Source: Scortum barcoo
Lineage: Eukaryota; Chordata; Actinopteri; Centrarchiformes; Terapontidae
Assembly: GCA_023238725.1 (NCBI GenBank)
Contig: CM041554.1
Coordinates: 22,120,050-22,184,049, forward strand
DNA length: 64,000 bases
Reading direction: 5' to 3'
The translations under genes and the position numbers were made by a program. Under the pieces are notes generated by a model that saw nothing but the letters and a program-made list of their open reading frames with translations, did not search any database and had not been told where the DNA came from. Below, piece by piece: positions 23,929 through 38,900 of this stretch. Positions within the stretch are counted from its first letter, which is position 1; each line of letters opens with the position of its first letter.

Positions 23929-26900
23929 AATGAGAAGAGCAATTTCATGACATCCCACTAGATGGCAGTAAAAATTCACAAAAATCACTAATCGCCACCT
24001 CAGAGGTGAGATGTGTTTTGGTAATAAAAAATGGCAGGAGTGCAATTTAGACATTATGCTATGCAGGTATTTAAGTGTACCATTACCTAAGGAAAACAGG
24101 GGCATAATTAGTGCTTTCTTTTTGTTTTAATTAAACAGGAAATGTAGTGTTTGTGATGTTAATAGTTGCTTAAGTAGGTCTAATTGTGTAAAAGTGCTCT
24201 GTTTAAAAAATAAACACATATTTCTGTGCTCAGCATTGACCCATATTTGTCTTGTTGTCCTTCATCCTGTTAAAGCTGACTTGACTTCGCAGCCATGTGC
24301 CCACGTTTGATGGTTTGGTATCCAGCCCGACAGATTAGACATTATGAAGTAGCTGACAAAGACTGACAGTGCTGGTTTCTATCTTGTCAGTCCACACACC
24401 AACACCTCAGCGCTGCTCCCCTCCTTTCCCATCCCACGAGAAGCTGCTCTAACAGACTGACGGGGGAGGAGAGAGTCGGCCAGGTGGCTCTGTCACCTTC
24501 AGGGTTCATGATAATTAGATAGATGACACTGAACTGATCTCTGCTGTCTCACCCCACCGCCGCGGTGCAGCCGGTCCTTCATGACACCGATGAACTCCTT
24601 GTGGCTAAGTTTATCATCATGGTCCTCATCAAAGATCTTGAAGACTGTGTTGACCAAGTGACGGGTCAGCTTGATGCCCGTAGCCACGTAGACTGCGCGG
24701 GTAAACTCCTCTGAGAGGGGAGAAATACAGAGGTGAACGACAAACCACAGTCTCGGAGGGGATTAGTCTTTAGCCCCCAGCAGCATTACGGCTGCTTCTT
24801 CATGCTTTGACCGAAGCTCCCCAGTTTCAATCAAGGGAAATCTTAATGCTTAATGTATCCACATACTTTTGGTCATATACTGTAGGTTCACCAATAATCA
24901 GCCAAAGTAAAGTGAAAATCAAAATCAAAATTTGTGTCCTTAAACAGTAAATGTGTTCATAAGGTCATGCTCATAAAATCATAAAATAACATTTGTCCTA
25001 ACGTAATTAAATCAAATCATCAATCAACACAAACAAATCAAACAAATACATTATAGTTGGAATAATGTTTTCCAAAAACTCTGATATACAATATACATAT
25101 TCACTGTAATGATAAAATTAGATGTTTCTCCTCTTGAGTGGAGCTGCTACTGTCATAGATAACCATGGACTGGACCAACTTCACTCAGACAGGGAACAAA
25201 TTGCAAAACTCCCTAAAACTATGCAGTGACTGAGGCTGTACAACTAGTGTACGAAACTGTGCGAAACTGTGTGAAACTGTGAGGCTTTACCTTGACCGAT
25301 AGAGCGGTTGGCGAAGTTGTACATTTGCATGGCGATGGCAAAATCTTCCAGGTTGTTCATGAACTGGAAGAAGGACCTGAACTCCTCGAAGGTGATTCCC
25401 TGCAAAGGGAGATGGAGAAAACAATGCCTTCATTTATGAAACATAAAACTTGTGAAATGCAACGTGAGAAATTATAAACTGCCACATGGAGCAAACGGCT
25501 GCATGTGTCAACACTCCAGCAAAGGATAGTGCTACAATTCACGCAACACATAATCTGCTTCCTTTCATCCCGCGGGGGAATCCTTTAGTGTGTGTGGGAC
25601 CTTGAAGCCATCAGATAGATAACACACCCAAACAGACAAAGTATACATTGCTGGATTTTCCCTGCGCAGTATGGACACGCTGAGCTGTCAGCAGGGGGGG
25701 GAGGATTGTAGCTTTTGGGAAGAGGTCAGGCCGTTTGCGGACTTTTCTAAGGCAGATTAACCTGATACTTGAATAAACAAAAACAACAAAAGTGATGAAT
25801 CCCCAAACATCTCAGGCTCGGCTGATGACTCAAACACTGAGCCCATTGATCTCCACTCAACCATCCCGCAGCTACTAGCTCCTTCTCTGGCCGGGGGCCC
25901 CGCCGAGCAGGCAGCACACACAGCCGAACAAATGGAGTAATGACTAATCTGTGATGCTTTGCTGTTTTAACAAGGTGAGGGCCATAAAATATCTCTTAGC
26001 CTAACGATGAGACCCACTTGATAATCAATGGAGATCTAGCAACAGGCTACTCGAGGTGGCTGAGGAGCGGGTCAGCGTGCCAAGAGGAGAAACACATTAA
26101 AGCTAAAATGAGGATGCTTCACTCAGCAGCTAATTCACAGAGCGGTATCCAAAGAGGACTAAATTGCTGCCATGCTCACACAAAACAGCTGAGCACAGCC
26201 CCGTGAATACCTAAAATGCAAAGCTGAAGCCGGCAGGTAGTTTGATTACTTAAGGTATTTATTTAAATTCAAGAGGGGGCATGAATTCAATTGCATTTAT
26301 ACACTAACAATAAAATGGCAAAATGTTTTCCTTTACATTTTTCAGTATAGCTGGTGGTGGGGTGTGCTATAAAGGAGTGTGAAAAACTATGAGAGGTTAC
26401 CTAACAGCAGCTGAAAAAACACCCTGAACAACAATATAATAATGTCCAATTTAAAATCCTACAATCTTTGTGAATCCCATAATGCTGAAGTAAGGCATCT
26501 CCTTACTTCAGCATTATGGGATTCACAAAGATTAATCTCTCCTGCGTGTTTTGAGGCTCCACTTGTTGATATTTTATTATTGCATTGGATGACTTCATAT
26601 TGTAGTGCTTTGCAGTTATTTAGTCTACCACTTGTACATGAAAAAACAATCACAAAGACCTCCATATCATTGTTCTTCCGCAGCAACTGTGGTGATAAGC
26701 AGTAACTGTGTTTTTGGACCTCACTTCATTGCACGTAGTCTCTGCTTTATTTGTACGGTCATAGTAACTGTTTACTCACACCTCTAACAGAGACCAGAAA
26801 AACAGCACACAGCTTCACACACAAGTGAGCTGAAGAGCAAGTCTGATGCATGACAAGTCATGTTAAAAGCCTAACTGTTTAGTGCTTGTGAATTTTTGAG

Positions 26901-29900
26901 GAAAGTCACCACCAACACCAAAAGCTCTTCTCACTGGGCCACAGATTTGACCACCATTTTGTTACTTCATTTGGCTACTGGTAGTAACTTAAAATGTATT
27001 TATTTCAATGAAAATCTTTGAGATTATTACTATAAGATGAGAGCTGGGGGCTGTCAGAGGTAACATGTGATGTCAAAGTGAATCTGAAGGGATAAAAGCA
27101 GCGCACCTTTTCGTCAGGTATGCTGTGACGCACGTTCTCCAGATAGCTGCTGACGTCCTCCACGTTGGTGTAGCGAAGGAGGATCTGAGCAAAGTCTTCC
27201 TCGCTGATGGTGGGCAGGCCTTTGGAGTAGGAGAGGAACTCTATCTCAAGCAGCTCCGTCTGCAGGTTGTCCATGAACCTGGAGGGGTGAGACGGACAGC
27301 AGCTGCTGACAGGAAAAGCTACCACCAGAAACTCACATGCACAAAGGAACATTTAACACAGCTGCAAAAAGAAACGCTGTAGGTTTAGCTGCTGGAGGTT
27401 TGGTGTGGTATGAAAACGACTAATGGCCATATTAACCTGTGTGATAATAATTTTAATGTGTCACACAGCAGATAAAGGCTTTTCCAACTCACTTGTAGAA
27501 ATCTTCAAATTTCAACTCGGCTTTGCCTTTTTTCCCAAAGAAATGCACCAGCAGCGTAGTCTCTGTTTTGTCATCCACATGCTATCGGGGAGAAAAAGTG
27601 ACTTCATTAAGACTCATAGCTCATAGTCTTAAATATCCACCTCTGATGTGATATATTCTGTTTAGTCAAACAAATAAAATAAAACCACAGAGCACAACTG
27701 TTCACAACAATTATTTAGTTAGTTATTGAGAAAATCTCAGTTTGGATGAGCTGTTTTGTTCCACAGAAGTGTATCACGGTAACGCTAGGTAAACATTAAC
27801 AACATTTATATAACCATGCTGAAAGCTTTAAGTACAGATGTTAGTTAATACCTGTACCCAGATTCTACTATTGAATAATTACTTGGAGTTAATGGTTAAT
27901 TTTTTCACTGTACCTGAAACCAAACAGCCAGCCAGCATTTCTTATTTCTGCACAATACAAACACGCGCCATGCAACCGACTCATTAAAATTCCTTTCAGT
28001 ACTTACTCCTATTAACAAGACAGATGCATAAATCAAGAACTTGTACCTCTGTGCTCGCTAACACAGAAGCTACAGGAGTTTCTGTGAAAATTGTAAGGAC
28101 AGCCCTGGTGTATAGTATTACTCTACGACCAAAGTAATGAAGAATTATCTTAACGAGGGCATGACTACCTCAGTGAGATCAGAAAACAGAACTTGACTTG
28201 TGCCACGTCTGAGAACATCCCACATGCCCCGGGCCTCCACATGCTGACTGTCTTTTTTAAGGACCTGTGGCAGCAGTCGTAGCACAGCTGTTAGAAGACA
28301 GAATACATCTTACACGAGTTACTGAGATTAGTAAGAGGAAGAAGGATGAACACACCAAAGCAGGCGGGAGGATGGAGATGCACACACTAAAAAGAAGACG
28401 AATAGTTGGTAACATGTAGCAGCAGACAAACAGACAAAAAAATCGGAGACGGAGAGAGACGGACTGACACCCATCCACGCTCAGACAGGCAGAAACAGAC
28501 TGGGGCTGACACCGGTGTATCTGAGAGGCCCATCAGCCCTGACATGAGCCTGCGATGCAGCGATGCGTGCAGCCTCTTGGCAGGACATTGAGCCAACACA
28601 GCTAACACATGTCCAAAGCATGCAGGGCGTGAGACCTGAAGGGTGATTCATGCCAGGTTAACTGTGTAACTGATCCCACCCAATACATCATCATCTGATG
28701 CTATGCTGTGAGGTAAATGCTGGTTATCAGACACTCTTCACCTGCTGTTGTGAAATAGCGTCCAGATTTTAAAGGGATACATTTTCTGTAGCAATTCTGA
28801 TGCTTGGTCTGAAATTATTTTGATCAATACGCTAAAATGCACAAAGACTCTCTCAACACATTTCCTGCTCAGTGTTTTCTGGAACAAAGAAGCCACTCTC
28901 TGCTATTTTCCCTCAATGAGGTCATGCTCCTGATCTCGGATTAACCAATCATTATTTTTATTACAGTTTACACTGCTCCCGTCGCTCTCCCAGCTGCTGC
29001 CCGACTACTATAACTACAGCTTCACTGAAACACGACCGTCAACAACAATTTTCTTGTAATTGGTGTCATGTGCAGCAAGAAGATCACAGGAAATCTGTCT
29101 TCCGAGTAGTTAGGAAAGACTAGGATTCCTGATTATAAACCAAACCATGTTGGCGTCTCTCGCTCTCATTCTGTTTTTTTTTTTTCATTTCTTCAGTCTG
29201 CATGTTTTCTCAGGCCTCCACATCACCTCATTCAAAAGCAGCAGCGGCACACAGCCGACCACAAACAGCCAGCCGCCATCGACACGTGTTCTTAAGGCTG
29301 GCTTGCTCCATTTCATAATATTTATTTATCTATCTTTTTTCATCTCTTCTAGCCCGAGGCAGATTGTGAGACGGCTGATAAAACGGCTCTTCCTCTGCGC
29401 CTCATCGCTTTTCACCAGAGAGAGAGATTTATGACATGATCCCGCAGCTAATTACGGAACAACTCTTTAATGCACCGCGCTGTTCCCATCTCATCCCCTG
29501 AAAAGATCCTGATACACTTGTAATTAGGATATGACGGGGAAAGCCCGACCGCAGCACAGAAAACGTGCCTGTTATGAAAGGATCTGACTTTTGAACTTTT
29601 TGCTGGAAAGTTACCTGCAGTGTGGCAGAAGGAATCAAAACAAAAAAAGACACACCTAGAGGTAAAGTCTTCAAACGGTGGACTGAAAAAACAGGCCTGT
29701 CCCTGTGTTAGCTGTAGGTTCTTCTGTGTGTGTGTGTGTGCTGAGTTCTTTTCACAGTGCTGCTTCACCTCTCTGACGGGCATCTTCATGGTAAAACCAA
29801 TCACAAAAGGTAACCTGAGTCGAAATACCACTCCTCTAGAAACTGTAAAAATAAAACATGGGGGTCTGTGCGAAACCTTGTCAGTCTTCAGGTAAGAGCT

Positions 29901-32900
29901 TTTTGAAGTGGAATCTCCTAGCTATCGCCGACAAAAGGCGAGTACATAAATCATCTGCGGTGCACCCCCCTGCACTACCACACACACACACACAAAGACG
30001 ATATGTCAGATAATGCTGCAGTTCACAGCGGCGTATTTAAATTCCAGTGAATGTGAATGAGGTTATCTGGTGTTAACAGACACAAATACGGGTGGTGTCA
30101 GCCCCTGAGATGCATGTGTGTTTTCTCTGCTAACTCACTATGCAAAAACATTTTCAGCTTAGGTAGAGCGCATGCCAAAAATACAAGCAACAAGCAGAAC
30201 AGTTCATTTTCCTTCAGGGAGAGAGAACAATACATACAGTGTGCGGCAGGGGTTTGTGATGCCCATACAGCTGCAGGCTCTGAAATGCAAAAGAGAGTAG
30301 GAAGAAGAGATTGATTCAGAATTTACAAAGTATACAAAGTACAAAGGAAATTAGTTTTCAAGCTACTGGTTGGTTTTTAAGTCATAGTTGTCAAGTTAAT
30401 ATGTGATGTGACTTAGGCTTTGACTCCGGGGTTCTTCAGCTTTGTGAATACACCAGGAGTCTTCATCTTTGTCTTTTTTGCAAAGCATCATTATATTTCC
30501 AAATCTAGAGTACCCATTCTAATGATCTTTTTGATGGTTATACGGGCTTCAGATTAATGCAAGACAGTCCAAGAGATGCTAACGTTTGTCCCGGCGGAGT
30601 AAGCTCCTCTATGTTGTGTTTGTGCGATAAGACCTCAAAGAGTTGCTCTTATCGCTTCATTCAGCTCTGCCTGTTTACATCCACCTGCATGCGGCATAAG
30701 ACAGCCCTAAAGAGATGAAAGCCTCAGGCATGTTTCACCCTGTATGACCACATTCACCTCTCTGCAGCCTGTGTTCTCTCTAGGAACACCGCAAGTGTTG
30801 CAAGCAAAAACCCTGTTATGTTGGAGACCAGTTCAAAATGAACATTCGGGTCTACATCAAGCAGCATTCATTTTTGTTTTTTTTGTTTTTTATCTGTCTT
30901 AAAGGACTGTGTGTGATGTGAGGTGTGAGGTATGACTTGTGATGACAAACAAGCATTTTTAAAGTTTTACCTGACTTTATGTAGGGTTAGAGCATCTTTC
31001 AGTTCACTGTTTTGGTTTTCTGGCCCGAAACTTCACTTTATTCATTCTCACTGAGATAATCAGCCTTGTTTTCAGATGCAACAAGTAGATTTTTCTATCA
31101 AAAAGCTCTGATAAAGCCACTGTACATTATCTGCCCAGCACAAAATGGCAGACAGACAGATTATTATTATTATTATTGTTATTATTATTATTATTATTAT
31201 CATTATCTATTACAGCCGTTGAAGGCCCAGAGAAAACACTGGACTTATATTTGTCAGGTGGCAGAAACGCTCCAAATCAATGTTAATGGTGCTCTTTTTT
31301 GACCACTTGGGGGCAGCAGACCAAGCTCAGAGCACAACACCTGACATACAAAGTTATTACAGGTACTGTGTTCACAAACACTTACTAATTTCCACATCTA
31401 GCAGACAGAGGAACATCAAACAGCATTCATTTAGAGTTGTGTTTCTACCAACTCCTGAAAAAGATATGTCTTCTTTAGATTGCTAATGTAACTTTGTCTG
31501 TCTGGCATTTGGTGCATGTACGAGAGCTGCAAATTTGGCAATTATGGGTGCATGAATAGCAGCAACCGCATTTAAAATTACACATAATCATTGGCTCTAT
31601 TGTTGGCTCTAAATAAAGGTATTGGCTACAGTAGCTTCAATAACCGTTAACAGGCATCTGAAAGAAACTCATACCTGCTGGTCAAATCTTTGTACGTCAT
31701 CAGTAACTTCCTTTTTGTCCTTTTTCTTGCGGAAGATTTCTTCCAGCTGGTGGGAAGATGACGAGTTATTATGCAGAACGGGTCAAATGCATTTAATTAC
31801 ATCTAATTTGATTATGGAGATGCGGCCCGTACCACCAAGAACTCCCTTTTGTCCACCATTTCATTCCCGTCTGCGTCAAACATGTTGAAAGCAATCCTGA
31901 AACCTGCATGGGGCTCTGAAATTCAACAATAAATGAATTACACTGGACAGTCATCATTTAATCGCTGAATCATTTTCAAGATAACTCCACTTCAGAAAGT
32001 TCAACACTCACTCGTTAAAATGCAGAGCAGGAAGAGGTACTCTGTGTAACTGATGACACCTGGAAGAAAGAGAAAGATTTGTCAAGCTGAGAAACAAAAA
32101 CCTAAATGTTCCCTTTTCCACAGAAGAAAGCATCAAATAGCATGAGCCAGTTAGCTGAGGGTGTTTACAGATGTTCAAAGTCATATGTCTGAGATGAATA
32201 AGCCATCCAGAGAAACAGTGCCTTCAGACAAGAGTAATCCCCTCGCACTCACTGATAACATCTTAAAAGGTGCCTTTTACTTCATGCTTGGTGTTCCCCT
32301 CACACAAACAATGGCTTTACAACTGAGCTGACCTATCTGGACACAAACCCAAACAAATTTAAGGCCTACGGCTTCTGATCGTGTTTGGGTAACAAGGTGT
32401 AATACATTCTCAAGTGATCTGTCACTGATTGAGACCGGCCGATTCAGGTTTTTTGTCGCGTCCTTCAGCTCCCTTTGTTGTGTGACACGGAGAGGGGAAG
32501 AGTAAGTGTCAGGAGACATCTCAGTCGACTCAGGAGGCTTCTCCCCTCTGACTCTGAAAGCATTCCCAAGCTTTTGTTTGCTCGGGAAGATAGAGAATCG
32601 AGCACAGATAGTTCTGGGTGACTGCTCTGGGTGTTATGGGAAAAGAATTTAGGTACGGGGTTTGCTGCAGGGAGATATTTCCAGAAAGAGGAGGAACACT
32701 CAAGGGAAAAAAAAACTGGCAAACAAAGATGCCATTTTAACTCTGCCTCCACGTTTCCTCCAGAGGCTGCTGCAACTGTGCTGCTAATAAGATGATGTAA
32801 AAGTAAGTGAAACTTTTACAAACCGAGGCGTGAAAAGAGAATTAGTGATGCGTGCCATTAGATATAGTTCACGTAAAAAATCCTCACGACAAAGTGCTCC

Positions 32901-35900
32901 ATCTTCTCACCACAGCTCTCTCCGTTTGGCAGGTACAGCCCTATAATGACAACAGATCTCCAGCTTCAAAGCATTTAAAGCTTAAATGGGTTGAGGAGGG
33001 GAAAAACTTTTAAGATTCCAGCCATGTTTCACCAATACCACACACCTTCACTCCTGAAGGGAACACACCCCTCCTCCTCCCTCTGAGCCTCTGAGCTCAA
33101 GTAGATGTTGTTAGACAATACAAAGAATTCCACAGAAACACTTCATACAGAGTGGCAGTCCCAGAGATGTAATCCAATGCCATTCTTAGGCTTCATAATG
33201 TCCGCGGTGATCAGGGGGGTGGCCAGTGGGACATGTCTCGACATAGCTGGGTTCAAACAGCTCCCTCATTCTCTAAAGCAACGCTTTGTTCACAGATCAA
33301 TCCAGTCCTTTTTTTCCTGACAAAGCTGCAACGTTTAACAGCAGGATTAAAAGCCCCAAATCCCGGCATTGGCACTTAGCTAAGGCAACAGAGGAGAGAG
33401 CAGAACAGTGAGATCTGATGCTCCACTGGCTCGTATGACCTACTGCGCACAGTGTGCAGGCCCAGGTGGGAAAATGAAAAAGATCTCCACCGACACTGAC
33501 AACTTCATTTTCTTCGTGCAACGTTACTATGACTTCAGGTCTGCAGGTGAAGAGTGCGGCCATTTCACAGGCAAGATACATTAACATGAGATCCTCAAAA
33601 CACATCCATGAAGACTCCAACTGCATCGCTAACATCGCTCCATATGTTTGGTGTGTGCAGTGAATGTCATTTTATTTATTCACAGACTGGAAAGTCCTCA
33701 AGACAAGTGTGACAGCTTCCCTCCCAAAGCAGTCAGGTCTCTCAACATTTTAGAGCTATGGCTAATGATTAAATCAAAGATTATTTTCCTGATTAATTGG
33801 CTGTCTATTAAATGTCACATGAAGTCTGTGGCGTTCTTGAATCGTTTGGTCAGACCAACGAAGCCCAAAAACATTCAGGTAAATATCATATATGACAGAA
33901 CGTCCACTAATGCTCACATCTGGACAGCAGGGACCAGAGAAAGTTTGGCATTTTGTTTGAAAAATGACCAAAAAGACTCACAGTTATCCAAGGTTGGCAA
34001 TTATTTTTCTTGCAATCATCTAAGTGAATAAATGATGGATCCAATTGTTGGTTCAACAGAGATTCGTGATGTTAAATGATGCAAAAACTTCACTCAAGTC
34101 TACTTAAAGTCATTTCCAGCCTTTAAGGCAACACTGCATTTTAAGGATTCAAACAGTAACAAAAATGTTTTCTAGAAAAAAAAATGTGTCATTCAGTACC
34201 AATTATTGGGAAGTTTACAAGATGGTTAATAGGCAGACCTTAAATTCATTTCTAGTGTAACCAACAGAGCCTTTTAATAGCTCAGCTAAACATGCAAAAA
34301 TGGGAAGTGGGTCTACAAGCAAATATACAATTTAACGTATGTAGACAAGTTTCCAAAAAGAAGTTTTTCTTTCAAGGAAATTCCTACTGCCTCTTTAATT
34401 AATACCAAATCATAGTTCTTTCCAGAAAACGTCATAGTTTTTGCATTTTGTATTAAGGATTCTTATGTACATTATCAATGACTCATTCCCTGCTGTAGAG
34501 GTTACTTAAGAATACATCTCCAACATGTTAGCAGACCGATGGAGAGATAAGATAGTATTTACAACACACTCACTGCGCTGGATTATACGACGCTGACATG
34601 CACAACAGAGAACACTCTGAACAAAATGTGTAGGGCCTTAAAAAAATAAAGGCATAAAGGGGAATTACTTGAATTCAATGGATGAAGGTGTAGAGCTGTA
34701 ATACACAAAGGGAGTTACTTCACCTCGTTCACGAAGATTTCTAAACAAATTAGATGATCCTTTCCAAACAGGCGGGGTATCAGCCAGCATCTTGTCTAAC
34801 TCCTGAGAGAATAGAAGAAAATCCCAAATCACTCACTCAAGTCGTGGGTAATCACAACGTAATGCACTGCTTGTTGGCATTACAGTAATTACAGAGGTTT
34901 TACACAGATGAGGGGAGATTCTGTAAAAAGTGCTTTGATGACAGAAAGACTCACCTTTTTTGTGAGGGACTTCCAAACTCTCCTACCTAAACAAAACAAG
35001 GTTAACAGTTAGTGGATGGTACATGTCTGACTTAAAATAAAAGTTCTGTATAATGAATATAAAGAGCCAGGAAACAAAAGTGAAAACAGGTGTTTATGTG
35101 GACAGAAAGACAGAAACATAAGCTGTGTATCTCCACAAGCGCATTCCAATGGCCAATAAAGCAGCAGATAAGATGGAGGCGTTGTAAAAAAAAAAAAAAC
35201 CTGGCCGGGAAATCACATCGATAACAGTGACAATAACCTTCCACTGACACATTTTAGAGCCTGTGTCTAAAGCTGGGATTATGATTGCCATGTGATGGCT
35301 TGTGAGGTGTCTGAGCGAGCATGTGACGATAAAAGGGGCGTATTGCCCTGAATGTCAGCAAGCATTTGATGCTTTTCTATCAATTTTTCATAACCGGCAA
35401 AGCTTATGGATCTGACGTGAATTATTTACATGACAGCACTGTAATGTTTTACTCAAAAGGGTTCACTTCTAAATAGCCACAACTCCATCCTTTGCTTCAC
35501 GTCTTGTCTCTGAAATCAAACCATCAGTAACGCATAGTGGTCATGTCAAAGGCCTTCCTAAACCTCCAAAGGAATGACACATCTCTTTTTTTACAGCCAC
35601 AATATAACCATAAAACAGCATGATTACTATTTTGCAACACATTAGTCATTAGCCACCAAAGAACAATGGCACATTATGCTGACACATTAGTGCTCCTTAT
35701 TTACCTTTCTCATTCGATATTAGCGAAGCCATGTCCAAAGCATTACGGCAGGCCACACACCTTAAATCATAATCAGGGCGTCTTATCATTACATTTATGA
35801 CATCCATAGCAAGCTGTTTGGTCTCTCTGCGTCTCTGTGAGTTTGTTGCCACATAAATGAGCCATAAACGTGGGGTTGCAGGTAAAGATGTCTATCTTTA

Positions 35901-38900
35901 TGCAGGTGTTATGACTGAGGCTCTTCAAGCTGCAACTTATTGTCCGATGACACTTCACAGGCCCTCAGCAACAAGTCATGTTCCAGGAAACAACACCGGG
36001 GCTTTTTTCAATCTCGAGTAATTGGAGGATGAAGGAGCGGAGATTTATCTGAAGACTTGACGGAAGTGTAATTAAGCAAATGGCTGCTGACAAACGGGGC
36101 TGATTTCGCCGCAGAGCTGCGAAGATTATGGAGGCAGTGCAGCAACCCGTTCATCTCTATCAAGATGACTGATAGCAAAACTGAAAAGAATAATTAAAAA
36201 ATAAAAATAAATTTTAGCAGTTTTTAAAAGTATACAGAAACTTAATTCTTCAAGTATTTCAACGACAAATTATTGGGGCAGATTTTGGGGGACTGAACGT
36301 CAAGCACTGGCCAAACACAAAATCCAGGCAGCTACAACTTGTCTCACTATAATCAATATATAAACCAGCTCTTGTACAGACTGTACGCTTATTTATGTGT
36401 TCGACCTCCTGACTATAAACTGTGCCACAAAGAGACAAGAAGTGGGTGAAAGAGAGAAACTAAAAGTAATTCAGTGCTGTTGTGAACTAAATAAATAAAT
36501 CTGCACCTTTAAAGACAGAAACAGACTCTGCATGTCTCCATTAAATCTACTCATTACATTCAAACTCAGCTTCCTGACGTTGGGTGCAGAAAAAGGCTAA
36601 AAAATTCAGGTGTGTGGAAAAGCAAGCAGGAATACACACATGGGCTCCTTGTTTAGTTTCTGAGTTTTGCGCCTGTGGCTCCATAGGTCCTGTAACTATT
36701 TCGTCAGGTCATCCTCAGTAGGGGTGCAACTAATGATTATGTTCATTATTAACTGATAAATTGTTGGATCAATATAATGACAGAGAAAAAAAAACTGTAG
36801 TCTTCAAGTTGTTTATATAAGATTATAAGATCATGAGTCCAAAATCACAAAAAAAATTCAGCTTAAGAAAATAAGCTGACATTTTATAACACATAGCTAT
36901 AACACTTGACTGACGTCAAAGTTTGACTAATTGTCTAAGCCCTAAACCTGAGTCACGATTCCTTCCTTCCTCCAAAGGATGTTTAGTATTGTAGGAGGGG
37001 GCTGAGTAATGGGACTCACTCTTGGGTTCATTCAAAGTGACAGACTCGATGAAGTTGAATGGCGTCATGTAGAGCTGGCCCTCATACTCCACTGAGCTGA
37101 ACAGACGAAATCTGTTTTCATAGGACGACATGTACACATCTCCGTCATCCAGACCATAGGCCTTGCCCTGAAAACACACACACACACACACCATCATTAA
37201 ACGTGCAAATCATATCATACTGTCTGAAAGATGCTTTTTATGAAATCCACGGAAGCTTTTCTTGTCACAAAAAGCCTCGCTCACATGGAACAACAAAGAG
37301 GCCCATGCTTTAATTCAGTAATGGGGCGCATGTTATGTCAGCCCTATTTTTCATCCCTGTGCAGCAGATAACGTCCCTACAACTGTTCAGACTCAGGCCA
37401 GATCAGAAGGCTGGATTGGTGAAGACAGAGTGGATCTCTCCCTCAGGTGGCACAGTGCCAGGTCCACTGGGCACAGAGCAAACACCCAGGGAATGTGTCC
37501 CCCCCTCTGCTTAACCATTAAACCCCCTCTAACCACCCCCACCTCTCATCAAATGTCAGCCCCTCCGCCAAGTCCCAGTGTCCAGTTTCCTGTGTCCCTG
37601 GATTCCTGCTGCCTGTGGACACCAGTCAAGGTTTCCTCCCTCCCAGATATGACACAAGAAATCTTCTGTGGTTGGAAGTGGGCAAAGCAGACCTGGTTTA
37701 CATGGTTTACATGTTTGTTTACATTCCCTCTGATCTGTAAAAGTCTTGTCAACAATGTCAGTACAGCCTGAACTAAAGAGACTTACAGCAGAAGTGCTGG
37801 TATGTAAGCTAATAGGTTTAAGTACAGACTGTGCAGGGGGCAGACAAAACATCTGACATAGTGCAAAAAGTCACATTAGCGCTGCCAAAACTGTGTAAAA
37901 TGATGCATTAGAGTAGGAAAGATTATTCAATTAACTGACTGATCAACAACAAAAAAGTGAATAATAGACTGGGTAACACTGTGCCAACATTTCCTGGTCT
38001 CCAGGATGGCAACTAATGATGGATTAATATTGATTCATCTATTGATATTTTTCAGCAGTCACTCGTTTATGAGAAAAGTGACTATCACACGTTCCTAGAC
38101 TGAAACATGTTATTCTCTCCAAAACTTGTCTGATGACGACGATGAAGATCACAAGCTTGGTCCCAAAGTAAAGCTGTTCATTTCTCTATGTGTGTTGAGG
38201 TACTTTTGACACTTTAACACTATTTACCTTTACCTTATTTACTATTTACCTTACCTATTTAATCTTCTGTAGAATTACTAATTGATTAAATAACTGTCTA
38301 CAGATTTAAGCTTCTCATTTGCTGTTCTGAGCTTTAGGATCTTGTTATGGCACTAGTCGCTGATAAATTCTCTGTCAATATGAACTGATAAATCTATTGT
38401 TGAAGCCCCATTTATAATGCTCATTGTTGTATATTTTGTCCACCTCTGTAGATACACAGTAAAATGACAGACATCCTAAATCCAGCCACAACACAAGCAG
38501 GTATGACCTCAAAAGTCAATGTAGATTTGTACAGAAACTCTCAGATACAGTAAGAACAATGACATGAAAGACTTCCCAAAGCAGCACAAATCATTCTCAG
38601 GATATTGTACTGGATTACATCATCTCCTAAAACATGTAAATACAATAAAATGTATACATACGGTTAGTATTCTACATATTTTGTGTCAATCTTCTCAAGG
38701 TAAACACTGTGTACTGTACATACAAGGAGGGAAGACAAACCCTCAGTTATGGCAGCAGCCAGGTCACGTGACGTGTGAACTGCCTTTGACCATTTTGCCT
38801 TTTCAGCACTAAAGGTCGCGGAGAGCTCCTTATGGTGACGACACATGGACGGTATTGTAGTCTCACGTGCACCGGATGATGTCTGTGTTAATTGTCTAGT

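Noticed and set aside
26463..26533. Calling the 33-bp inverted repeat a microRNA gene
   Set aside because: Known pre-miRNAs usually have mismatches and a larger loop, and there is no expression evidence. Listed only as an inverted repeat.
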